From positions 3,244,001-3,308,000 of the forward strand of contig AP031357.1 in NCBI GenBank assembly GCA_037833965.1: a DNA stretch of 64,000 nucleotides. Reading direction: 5' to 3'. This DNA comes from Marchantia polymorpha subsp. ruderalis. Its lineage: Eukaryota; Streptophyta; Marchantiopsida; Marchantiales; Marchantiaceae. The notes under the pieces were generated by a model. It was given only the letters and a program-made list of their open reading frames with translations, did no database searches and was not told the origin of the DNA. Shown here one piece after another: positions 24,659-35,443 of this stretch (positions within the stretch are counted from its first letter, which is position 1; every line of letters begins with the position of its first letter). Made by a program: the position numbers and the translations under genes.

Positions 24659-24665
24659 TTTTATA
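24659..24665 (-). promoter_or_regulatory. TATA box of small paralogue copy 2
   Basis: On the - strand this reads TATAAAA, a perfect plant TATA core about 200 bp upstream of the ATG. Transcription would start near 24630, giving a leader of roughly 175 nt that includes a TGAGA-type short repeat (GATGA units on the + strand near 24628-24645). Confidence 0.6.
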
Positions 24666-26477
24666 CACATCTAAGAACACTCGGACAACGATCTGAGTGG
24701 TGACGCCCGGTGGACACTGTCCAGTGTTTTGCTCGTGGAGGCAATCGGCCCATGCTTTCTGCGTTGGTCGGGCGGAAATCTGACTGCAGCACGCGCTCTT
24801 CACAGACCTCAGCGTCGTCGGTACAGTCGCTAAATTTTCGAATATGAAAGGACGGGGGCGGCCCCACGCTGTCTGTCGGTGGCTCCCACTCCCGAGGGAA
24901 TGGTTAAACGCATTACCAGTATCAAGTAAACCCCCACACATTCAATACGCAAGCTATTCTGTGCTCTGGTTTCTCCGCAGAGGTCCATGCATGAGGTGAG
25001 GAGGAGAGGGGAGCTCCATGGGTCGATGTGCGACCACATAACAGGAAAAGTTTCTCTAACCGTGTGATCATGTCTCAGAGTGTACGGGTTCCCGATTACA
25101 CAGGAGCACCCCTACTGCATTTGTATGTCTCGAGCATAGACCCTACACTTGGAAGATCGGCTGGGAGTCCTGTTTCGCAAGGAGACAAAGTGTGAAACTA
25201 GAGGCTGCGGTTACCCTGAACCAATCTATTGGTAGGCTCGATAAGTCAATCTTTTGCAGGAGTTTGCTGACACTCTCAAACATTACCACGAGACGCTTTT
25301 CTTGTTTGCATATCCGAGTCAACCATGGAAGTGCTGATGCTCGGTAGGCCCTTCGGCTATGGGTAGCGAAGACGAAGCTAGCCTATGCTTGAAAACGTTT
25401 TCTTTGCAGCACAGTTCGAAGTTCTGATCCACATCATCTTTGGCAAAAGGCTCACTAGCCAAAAAGCTCATCACTCATCACTCTGCAACGCAGACGCTCC
25501 ATCCTGCATGGATGGCTGAACTCACGCGTTCGGTGATTGAAAACCACTCAAATATATGAGAAGACTATGTTTACATGTTTTACAGACTACGTTGCTGTAG
25601 AACTCCTTTACCTCTGGATGTCAGACCCCGAGGCGAGATACAACTGCAAGGCGAGATATAACTTTTTGGCTCAGGTTAGCCCATGGGACTTTCCACGTCA
25701 TGCAATAAAGAATCGCATGCTAGACCCTGCAGTCTATATAGCTCTATACAGTTAAGATTCTGACGGCGTTGTTGTAATCGAGAATGAAAAATCCAACGCG
25801 TTTTCCCAATTTTTCCATGCTCCTCGTAGCAAATTATAAACATGATCATTTGGAATGCATCACACCGAAAATCTACCGACCGTGTGGAGGATGAATGAGA
25901 TTCGAAACGATCAATCATTCGTCACCGAAGGAACAAATTCCTTCTCCGTAGTACCTCGAAGATGAACGGAAGCTCAGGAGCGCGTTTCTTGCTTCGTCGA
26001 CTTGACGAAACTGTTCCCAAATTGTGGGGATCGCTGCCGACTTGTCACTTTCCAGTGGAGGTATCAGGTTATTATGATTAAGAACACTAAGGTATCAAAC
26101 GTCTGAAACATGTGCAGAACAAATTTTACTACTTTAGCTGAAAGTAAAAACGGGGAGGAGAAAAACAGTATTATTACTCTTGTACCTATAGCCCGGAAAT
26201 CTTTTGACTACGTCAGGCAACGAAAAGCTGGAAATAAAGAATGTGAGTGCAGAAGTAGTCTGGAGCCAAATCAAATCTCTTTACATTCCTTCAGGGCCAG
26301 ACATCAATGCCATGAAGATTGTCCGTTAAAGAAAACAGAGCCATTAAGTTGGCACACAAAAGCGTCAGAGGCCAAACAGAGAAAGCTGTTGGAGTACTCT
26401 GACTTGAGAGTATAAATATTGACATGGATTGAGGTCAGTCTGCGAATAGACGAATTAAATAATCTTCTGATAATAGA

Positions 26478-26924
26478 GTGAGCAGAATTAACTGGCAGGA
26501 AGCAAATTACCATGTATCTGAACATGGAATGTATGCAGGTATGGCTGTTCAGAGTTTGAACAAACACAGAATGTGCACTGCTCTAGGTACGGATCCTTCA
26601 TCACCAAACTATGCCAAAGGTGGAGAAGTTGGTCCATATCCTGCTGTTGCACCAAGCGAATACAAAATGGAAATGTTTTTCCCTTTCATGAGGAACCGTT
26701 CATCTATACTTCACAGAATGCACAACTTGATGCCTTACGCTACTTCATTCACAATCCTTCCTGCTCCAACCGACCAGGTATATACGACCAGTACATCTAC
26801 AGAGTTCGCTCTGACACGTGACCCATGTGGGGCCTGTGTGAGTAGCGTAACATGTGTAAAGTCAACAATGGCAAATCTCGCCATCCACTTCCCATATTCT
26901 CGAAATTTAGATTCCGCGGAATGA
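26478..26924 (+). CDS. Unrecognised open frame, doubtful
   Basis: This is one of the longest non-repeat open frames in the gene-poor middle of the window. The protein has no hydrophobic segment, no repeated motif and no family feature that I recognise. It ends at the left edge of the 66-bp tandem duplication (26917). I list it only so that it can be tested; chance is a reasonable explanation. Confidence 0.15.
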   Translation: MSRINWQEANYHVSEHGMYAGMAVQSLNKHRMCTALGTDPSSPNYAKGGEVGPYPAVAPSEYKMEMFFPFMRNRSSILHRMHNLMPYATSFTILPAPTDQVYTTSTSTEFALTRDPCGACVSSVTCVKSTMANLAIHFPYSRNLDSAE

Positions 26925-27050
26925 ACGTCTAGAACCACTTTCTTTCATGGAACAACTGATCTTACCCTTTTGGTTTCATCCACGGAATGAACGTCTAGAA
27001 CCACTTTCTTTCATGGAACAACTGATCTTACCCTTTTGGTTTCATCCACG
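26917..27050. repeat. Perfect 66-bp tandem duplication
   Basis: The block beginning CGGAATGAACGTCTAGAACC at 26917 is repeated without change from 26983, followed by a further two matching bases. No spacer separates the copies. Identity this exact implies a recent event, or an assembly artefact. Confidence 0.95.
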
Positions 27051-29801
27051 TACGACATGATTGGGGTCTTCCCATCCTTTTTGCTACATTACTCGCTTCC
27101 GCTTGGCTCCTTTCACACAACAACTGATCAGAGGATGTTGTATGATGTGAAGACATTGCTTGGCTCAATACACTGACAAATCCAGCAACCTGTGGTAATC
27201 ACATGTCAACCTCTTGACAAGAACGTGCTCAGTCCGTTACGCTTGACTTCTCTTCTTTTTCTCCATTGCTGCGATGGGGATCAGGCCATGTTTGTTCCCC
27301 TCCGAAGGTGAGATACTGCCTTGGAAGCTTGTTCATAAAACTGTAGGAAGCAACTTTTTGCGCAGTTTTTTTTCTCCATATAGTTTCACTTTTTGGGAGA
27401 CATATCATGTGTAGTAGGGACTCGAGACGCTAGCTAGCCATCTTTCGAGAAAAGCTGACACTTGCGATGTCGGCAGACACTGTCCCAAACATCGCCATAG
27501 CCGTGTTTTGAAATGCTTTAGTTTAGCTGCCTAGTCGATAAGAGGATCCTTATCGGAAAAGCACCGACCAAAGGCCAGGAGGAGAAGACACACACAAACT
27601 CGAGAATCTGAATCTACACACGTGCCACAGTAATCTGTCAAGACATAAACCAAAATACTTACGGTTCATAGCGTCATAACTCTCTTTGTTTGTGATAATT
27701 AGATGCAGTACTTGGCGAATGCTTCCTCGTTCACAGCTGTGACGGGCGATATGCACCGACCTGCTGGATGTCCGTCCTTACAGGATCCTTTGCTCATGCT
27801 GCATAAGTAAAGCCCTTGTCAAAAGCACCGGTTGCCCCGTAGCCAGCACTGCACCTCGTGCGCTAGATATTCTGAGACTTAGAAAAGTGTTCCCTTCTCA
27901 ACCAGACCGAGTGTGCGTGTGCATTTCTCATCATTCCAATTGACCACTCTATTACCGATGAGCAAATATCTCTAGGATAGTACTTGATCCAGCAGCTAGG
28001 ACATGGCCACCGTTCATCCAGTGTACAGTACAACGTAATGCCAAAACCAATTCATGTCGGTTGCACCAAGAGTTTCTCAAGTTCTGAAACTTTCTTCTCC
28101 TCTCCTAACAGTCTGTATGAATGGTGCTCAAAGAAGTTTATCTACAACCCGGTCGCAGAGTCATGTAATCTCACAAACTGAGAGTCATTGCAGCAATTGG
28201 GTGGAGCAAAACTGACTTTTTTATGCAAGCCTATCAAAAAACTGGAAAATTTTTCTCTGTTTATTACGTAACTGAGCAGAAGAGCTTTACATCACACGAG
28301 TTATCATTTCGATGCAGAGAGATAGGATCCTCCCGGAGCTGTCGCTCTTATTCAGAAAAAAACCCGCCCCGCACAAATTGTATCAATGGTGAAGTAAGCT
28401 GGAATCATAAGGACAACGTTTTAGAAGGCGCAAGGTGTGTACGTTAAGTAGGTGGGCAGAACATCAAGATCTGTCAAAGTTTTGATCATCATAAGATCAG
28501 CCTGTTCGACAAACAATACTCCTTTCGTGACAACGATTAACTGTTTACGTTGTCCCCATCCTGGACCCTTCCTGAAACAGACGACATCGACTGTTTATGC
28601 AGGGCGTTCTGCAATCGACCTCCATTTATCCTGGTCTCCTCGAATGATGCGTAGACTGCACCAGGAGGACCAAAAACACCCACGTTTTAGAAAAAAGTGA
28701 TGGTAAATACTTTGTAATGGGTTCCAATGAAAGACGATATATGTAAGTATCGAGTTCGAGTTTTGATTTTCTTGTCTTTTCTCACCAATTATGTAGTGGT
28801 ATCCGTATTTTCTTGATTCAGGTGCGGGAATGCAGAGCAAATACAATCGTTACAGGGCATGTACACCCTTCATATTTCCAGGATTCAAGGTATAAAGTCT
28901 GAATTATGTGTACTTGGATTACGGTTTTCACGGGCTATGCTTTGAGAACGTGACCAAGTGGATAGTAGCTAGTGCACTTTCTTCAAAGTTTTATCTTCAA
29001 AGTGTGGTTCAAAGATTTAGAGCTCTATCATGATGTATCTCGATTGTGGAGAACAAGAGTTCTCATCTTTGGCTTGTGACGGGTTTAATCGAAACTTATC
29101 AAAGGGAGCTCGATAGACATAGTATTGTACTTCGGGTTGAACAAACAAAAAACGATCGTGGCCAGAAACATCATCGTTTTCAAGTGGTGATAATAGGTCC
29201 AATCATAGATTATTATATAATCTTTCACCGATATCCTCTACAGACACATCGATGGGTATCCTCTTTGGAGTGTCGGGATAAGATTGTTTGAGATGATTAA
29301 ACAAGAGTCCAGAAATCTTTCACTGACAGTACAAACTGCAAAACGACTGCAACTGAAAAGTAACACTTGTTCACAATCATAACGAAACTTCGGTTTGGCT
29401 TGTTTAAACGAGACGTGGATCAAGTGGATATGCTTCATTAAATCTTCAAAGGGCACTAGAGTGTTGCAGCATGACATGCTTGAACCGCTTTGGTGAAGCT
29501 CCGCTCACATGTACACGCAAGTCATTCGAGCCGGAATTCTTCCTCAAGGAGTATGTGGACTCTGGTAACGAGGAAGTTCCAGATATTAACAGTTTTGATA
29601 ATTATCTAATCTATATCATTGTAACGCATTTCACGAGAAAATCAATAATCCACTTACACACACACACGAAAAATCAAGAATCCACATTCACACACCAACA
29701 CGTACACATGTGTCTATGTACACGGAAGCACCTTAAAGTGTCATCTAGAGTTTTTGCCAGATCTCTTTTATAGTGACAACTTAAAACTAAATCTCAGTTA
29801 G

Positions 29802-29987
29802 TGTTAGAAGAAGACTTGAGTTTATTACTAACAACGTCTTCCTTATGGTGTGAAGACAATAATCTATATAGTAACTCTGCAAATGTTTATGACTAAAGCT
29901 AATATTAGACCTCTTGAAACTAGAACTAGCTAGAACTAAACTCTGGCCAAAACATTAGATAGAGTGAAAATATATATAGAGATAACA
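29802..29987 (-). repeat. Possible 3' LTR of the Copia fossil
   Basis: On the - strand the block begins TGTTATC, contains a TATATATA stretch and an ATAAA signal, and ends CTAACA, so the ends are inverted TGTTA/TAACA. It lies just past the recognisable RNase H end, where a 3' LTR belongs. No second copy is seen at the other end, so the limits are tentative. Confidence 0.35.
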
Positions 29988-31275
29988 AAATTGCTAGTAA
30001 ATATTATCTGTGCTTCTCTTACAAATTAAAATTTTTTGTCCCAAAACTCTCCAAAAGAAACACACTGGTCAACGCAATAGTTGTATTAAACTCAAAGTCG
30101 ATATTGACTAGTTTAATCTTCTTATCATAAACTACATTTTTGAAAAATTGGTTTCTGATGTTGATATATTTCATTCTATTGTACATCATTTGATTTATCT
30201 ATGATTTGATTTGCAGCAAGATGTAACACACTATGACTATTGCAGTGAAGATAGAAAACCTCTTGTTATAATTTCATATGAGTAATAATACTTTTCAAAT
30301 AAATAGTTTCTTTTGTTTTGCCACATATTCACTTTCCATTGTGGAAAAAGCTACACAATTCTGCAATATAGATCACCAATTAATGCATTCATTGTTAAAG
30401 ATATATTATTGTCTAGATATTGAAAATATTGAGCATGAACGTAGTTTAGCAAGAATTTGGCCTTGTCTTATAGGCCTTCAAGCAAAATATCACAATACTT
30501 CACACTCTTGAATTATCTAAAGTTTCATTGAAGAGTTTTCTAATGCGTACGTTTTGGACTTGACATGCTCAGTTTTTTTCAGAAATTTGACATGTATTTT
30601 AAAAACACTCTCACATCCTAGACACAACAACGTTGAAGATATGTGCTTCACCCTAAAGAATATGTCCACAAAAACTCCTTGGCTTTCCTGAAAAAAAAAG
30701 CTTAAAAGTGTTTTAAAACTAAGAGCTTATGTGAACTCTCTTGTGTAGTAATAATACTTTAGGTTGTTGGTGTTTAAAATTCAACTAAATCCTGAATCCA
30801 AACTCTAATATAGCTAATTTTAATTAGCAAAAAACCTAAGTTTACTCTTACAATCTTGCTCATAGCAAAAGTAATATCATGTATTGTGCATATCATCAAA
30901 TACATAAGACTATTCACAACTTTATCATAGGGATTGATAACATGTTTTCCTTCTTAATGACATCGGTTGACCATTGCGTTGTAGAAAGTCTGAAGTGTGA
31001 TGCCAAAAAAATATGTGTTTCTTTGAAAATTGTCAATTTAAAACTATCAAGCATACAGTAAATGCACTTGCTTTGATTCAAACATAGTCTTTTTTTCTCC
31101 AAATAAAAAAGTATGAATATTCATACTTAATATACTCTTAGATTTATCCAAATTTTTTAATTTTAAATAATATTTTAGTTGTCTCATGAATCTATCCATG
31201 TTGAATTGATTTTATGCCAAAATAAACATGTTATCAATGTAAAATAATAGAATAATGAACTTTTATGGAATGTGA

Positions 31276-31316
31276 ATGATCATTTTTTATCTTCAAAGAA
31301 GATGAAAAATGATCAT
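31276..31316. repeat. 19-bp inverted repeat with 3-nt loop
   Basis: Arms at 31276-31294 and 31298-31316 match with one mismatch. The hairpin lies inside the reverse-transcriptase part of the Copia fossil and is not explained by that family. Confidence 0.75.
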
Positions 31317-33529
31317 ACATACTCTTAATAAATTCTTGTGCTTTCATGAATTCATCAAATTTTACATTTCACTACCTTAGAATTTTTTTTAATAAATTTA
31401 ATGATTCTAGCAATATATAGACTAAACTCTCTCATCAACTTTCTTCTATGATCTTTGACTATAAAACAATGTTAACAAAAATATTTTTAGTTTCAAATAG
31501 CTAATATCCAAGTTATTATAATTACATATTATCTATTTCTTGCATGTAATGTCAAACACGAGACATCTAAACTAAAAATTTAGTAAATTTGATTTCATCA
31601 CAAATTGCAATACACTCTAGCTTATAGATTGTTGTGCTTATATCATTTTAGCATAATTTCATCACATATTTTTATCTCAAAATTATATTTCTAGATTTAC
31701 GGTTAGAGATTTTTGAATCTAACAGTACAATAAATTTAAATTTTTTATAATGTGTATAAAATTTGACTTGAATCAATGTACATTAATTTCAAATATTTGG
31801 ATCAAAAATAATTCAATACCTTTTACTCTACAGATATGATAATTTTTCATGAGATATAATAATTTGATATCAATAATATAAAAAATAAAATTCAAATGCT
31901 ATAAATTTAATAAGATCAAGCTCAATCTAAAATTCATAAGTCATCATTGAATTCATATACTTTGATGGATCGAATAGACCGGAACTCCAACATCATAGTC
32001 TTTCATTGAAAAAATTGTCAATCTTAATATCAAACTTTTGAATTGTAAGATTTCCTGTTATATGTGTGAAGAAGTACTAAAATAATGAATTAAAATTATA
32101 AAGTATCATCTTTAAATTAGTTTTGGCTAACGATTATATTTGAAAAAATACTTATGATATTTCTAAAAGTTTTGAATATAAAATAGTATTTTTTTCCTAT
32201 CAAACTCTATATTTAAAAGAAATAATACTTTGATTACATGTTAGTATTCATTGGTTTAACCGAATACTAAAAATTTCATTCGTTATATTAGGTCTAAAGT
32301 TGAGTTACTGGCAAGTGAAATTCATAAAAAAATTAAGGTTCTAAATGATGTGCTGTAACTTTTATTTAGGGACAAGAAAGCTTCTAGAAGGTTTGGATAA
32401 GTCAATGATATATTACTTGGTAATAAAAACTTGTCAAATTTGCCATTTTTTATCTTAGTAAAAATAAATTATTTAATAATTATCATGTATTACAATGATA
32501 CTTTTTAAAGTTTTATAAATCAAGAGGTAAACTATATACTCTCCAATAAGGTTGGAAGTTTATTGTTATGAACTTGTTTCATTAATAAGTTTTTGTCGAA
32601 ATAACTAATAATTTCATTGTAATCATCAAGTGTCGATGGTAATGTGAAATTGTGTAATGAGTGGAGAGCTTGTGTGAAAGTGTGTTTGAAACACAAGCAT
32701 GCCAAAAAAGTTTTTCCTCCTATGATCATGATAACCTATAAATTTTTTATCTAAACTAAACCTAAAAGAAGAAATCTTTGTCTTCTAGATACATAATTAT
32801 TTATAAAAAATTCCATCTGAAGTAAAACTAAAAGAGAATTAGCAAGAGATTACAGAACCATATTGGTTAAAGAAATATCATCAGTTTTGATCTTTGCACA
32901 ATAATATTTCTTGACATGATGACCCTTGTGATATTTTCAATAGTCTAAATTTTCAAATATTTTCTTGAATATACTTGATTTGAATCCACCTCTAGATCCA
33001 AAATGAATGTCATCCTCGTTGATTTATTAACATGATCAAAAATCAAATCACATCAAATGAAATAAGAGATAAATTGGATAAAAAATTGCATCATCATGAG
33101 TCAATGCAACTTTTATTGTAAAAGATTATCTGTATATCAAAATGAAACAAATCATATGATAATAATTGATAAGATGCACATAATGAGCTTTAGTGATGTA
33201 ATAACTTCTTTTCATTCCTAATCTTCTCTCTAAAATGCTCAATGTCCAAGGATATCATTGTGATCTTGAATCTAAATTCTTTCATGTTGAAGCTTATTAG
33301 TTTCATAATAACATACAACATATTTGACAATTCTTTACGATGAAATCATCATTGAAGAGATTTAAACAACAGATATATTCATTGTATTCATCATATACTT
33401 CACATTCAAAGATTGCAACTATATTATATACTAGGAGCTTGCTTTAAACTTTCTAATTTTCATCATTATAGATGATCGGTTTTGTTCAAATTTGTAACCT
33501 TGAACTTGCCTTTGATTTGTCACAGCCTA

Positions 33530-34040
33530 ATATGTTCAGAGCTCTCTTAACCGCAATCTTCTTCTTGGATTCCGTTGTTTGCATTGGTATAAAATCAAAG
33601 AGTATTAGGGCCAATAACTAGGAGGGAGGGAGGAAACCACGGGCGCTTGAGCTCAACAAGACGCATGTAAAGTAACCACTCGTGAGGAGATGCAATCCAT
33701 TGAGTGATGCTGGATTGTTTGATGGTGAAACTATTTCGCTGGAACCGAACAACCGCAAAAACCTTCTGAAACCACTACAACCTGTGGATAAGGGGGTCCC
33801 GTGACGATAACGTTGTTCTCGTCTTTCAAACATATGATAGCGTCGTTTGCATTGACGGCAATTTGCGCGATCACCTGTTCAACCAAGCACTCCGTGCTTG
33901 GTTGAACTGTGAGTTACAGAAGTTGCTTCTCAAATGTTGGCCTACCCTTGGCCATTGTCCTTGGCAACCTCCCAACGAGGTTGCATGCACCACATTGCCT
34001 TGCATCTAGCCTCAACAATCGGCCATCGATTAACTTAATT
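33530..34040. other. Short GC-moderate spacer, no gene
   Basis: A GC-moderate island separates two AT-rich blocks. It holds a perfect 14-bp inverted repeat at 33877-33907. Nothing coding is recognised; the - strand frame at 33618-33833 has no motif. Confidence 0.4.
33877..33907. repeat. Perfect 14-bp inverted repeat with 3-nt loop
   Basis: GTTCAACCAAGCAC is followed by TCC and its exact complement. The tight hairpin lies between AT-rich repeat blocks and may mark the end of a foldback element. Confidence 0.8.
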
Positions 34041-34078
34041 AGCTTTTACTGAAGAAAAGCTTTTCTTCAGTAAAAGCT
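34041..34078. repeat. Perfect 38-bp palindrome within a longer imperfect one
   Basis: The two halves (AGCTTTTACTGAAGAAAAG and its complement) meet without a spacer. Pairing continues outwards with a few mismatches through TTAAT on each side, so the imperfect palindrome spans about 60 bp. Perfect palindromes without spacers are unstable, so this one is either recent or a cruciform-type feature. Confidence 0.9.
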
Positions 34079-34079
34079 C

Positions 34080-35340
34080 ATTAAATTATCGTATTTGATT
34101 ATGTTATATCCTATTTTTTTGGATTTCATGACTACTAAATCAATCTGCCAAATCATGGATGTAGTTATTTGCGTTGTGTGTATGGAATTGTTTTCCCATG
34201 ACTGATATAAATTATGCCACAAATTTGCTAGACAATCAACCTCGCAATTATTGACTTGTCAACTCTTTTGAAAATCAAACTTGTGAACTATTGCAAGAAG
34301 TTTAGTAAATTTTGCTTCATGTTAAGTAGTTAAATTCGGTATAGAGTTCTAACGTATTCAACAACCAACATTATGATTTATATGACAACCTCACTTGTTG
34401 TAAATTCAAAAATTTACAACAAGCATTGTAAATTTTTTAACATGTGATACCATAACCTTATTAATATAGGTTATAAATAATTTTTGGTTATAAATCTATT
34501 ACAAATATTATTATGAAAATCAGTTTATAATTTTGGATTTACAATAATATCATATTCTGAATCACATCTTCAATTTTTTATAATTTCAACTTTTTGTTCT
34601 TTTAATGTTCCGATAATTACTTGTCATGAGGAGAAAATTTCTAATTTGCTAGATTTAAATACCAGAATTGATTTTATGCTTACATTTTAATATCATAGAC
34701 ATAATTCACTTAATCTACTATAAATTAAGTATTATAATCATACTAAGCTTGAATGTTAGATGCAATCATGCGGATGATCAAATGTTTCTTGTTTATTACA
34801 TTATTATGTTCTGATATTTTTTCTTTCTGATTCTTTGATGATCCGAAGAATTGCATCTCATAAGGAGAGCATTTCTAATCCGCTAGGTTTGAAGGATCAT
34901 ACCTGAATTATGCTTGTATTCAAATCTCATAGGCATGTAGATGGCATTCATATGATACTATTTAACTCCAATAGCTTGTAAACTTTGTTGAGTAAATGAT
35001 ACTCTTGTAACTCTTCAGACTTTGAACAATTATACAAGGTGATTTATGATTATTTCATCAACAAATTGGACTCTAATCCAGCAGAAGCAAGAGAGTATGA
35101 TTTATTTGAACACTAATTGAGGTTTTATTTTTTTACCATTGCCTTACAGCTGACAATATCCATACATTCATCATGACAATCCAGCGTTGGTTGCAACTTT
35201 TGCTACACAATTCCATCAGATTTATATATGCAAAGTCAATACAATGTGACATCTTAATATCCTTTCAATGAGATCTCAATATCTTGATCAACCCCTTTGA
35301 AAATTATAGATCTCAATAAGTTTTATAGAATGGAAATCTG
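34080..35340. other. AT-rich stretch, no family recognised
   Basis: The composition matches that of the Copia fossils in the window, so decayed repeat DNA is likely, but I found no gag or pol trace on either strand. Confidence 0.35.
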
Positions 35341-35402
35341 TACAATACAACAATGATGGTCAGGTTGATAGAGCTAAGGGTAGATGTGTCACTCACAGAT
35401 GA

Positions 35403-35443
35403 CAGTTCTGACGGCACTGACCGTGCCAGTGCCGTCAGAACTG
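35403..35443. repeat. Perfect 17-bp inverted repeat with 7-nt loop
   Basis: CAGTTCTGACGGCACTG and its exact complement flank the loop ACCGTGC. It lies at the edge where AT-rich DNA returns to GC-moderate DNA. Confidence 0.9.

Larger units (their letters stand above)
24670..29790. other. 5-kb GC-moderate stretch, nothing recognised
   Basis: The longest open frame (26478-26924, +, up to 148 codons) has no recognisable domain and is not called with confidence. A 66-bp tandem duplication follows it. The remaining frames overlap each other on both strands. A transcribed but poorly conserved gene cannot be excluded. Confidence 0.35.
29790..33530 (-). mobile_element. Decayed Ty1/Copia retrotransposon
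   Basis: Parts run in Copia order on the - strand. A gag start lies near 33.4-33.5 kb. The gag zinc knuckle is near 32.88-32.96 kb (YHKGHHVKKYYC). The reverse-transcriptase YVDDM region, near 31.11-31.29 kb, reads FIILLFYIDN with LDKSKSILSMNIH after it. The segment downstream of RT is near 30.91-31.10 kb (ASHFRLSTTQ), and the RNase H end near 30.0-30.25 kb (KKIKLVNID). A likely 3' LTR is at about 29.80-29.99 kb. The element is very AT-rich and broken in many places, so it is an old fossil. The integrase lies presumably between the knuckle and RT but I could not pin it. No 5' LTR was placed. Confidence 0.88.
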
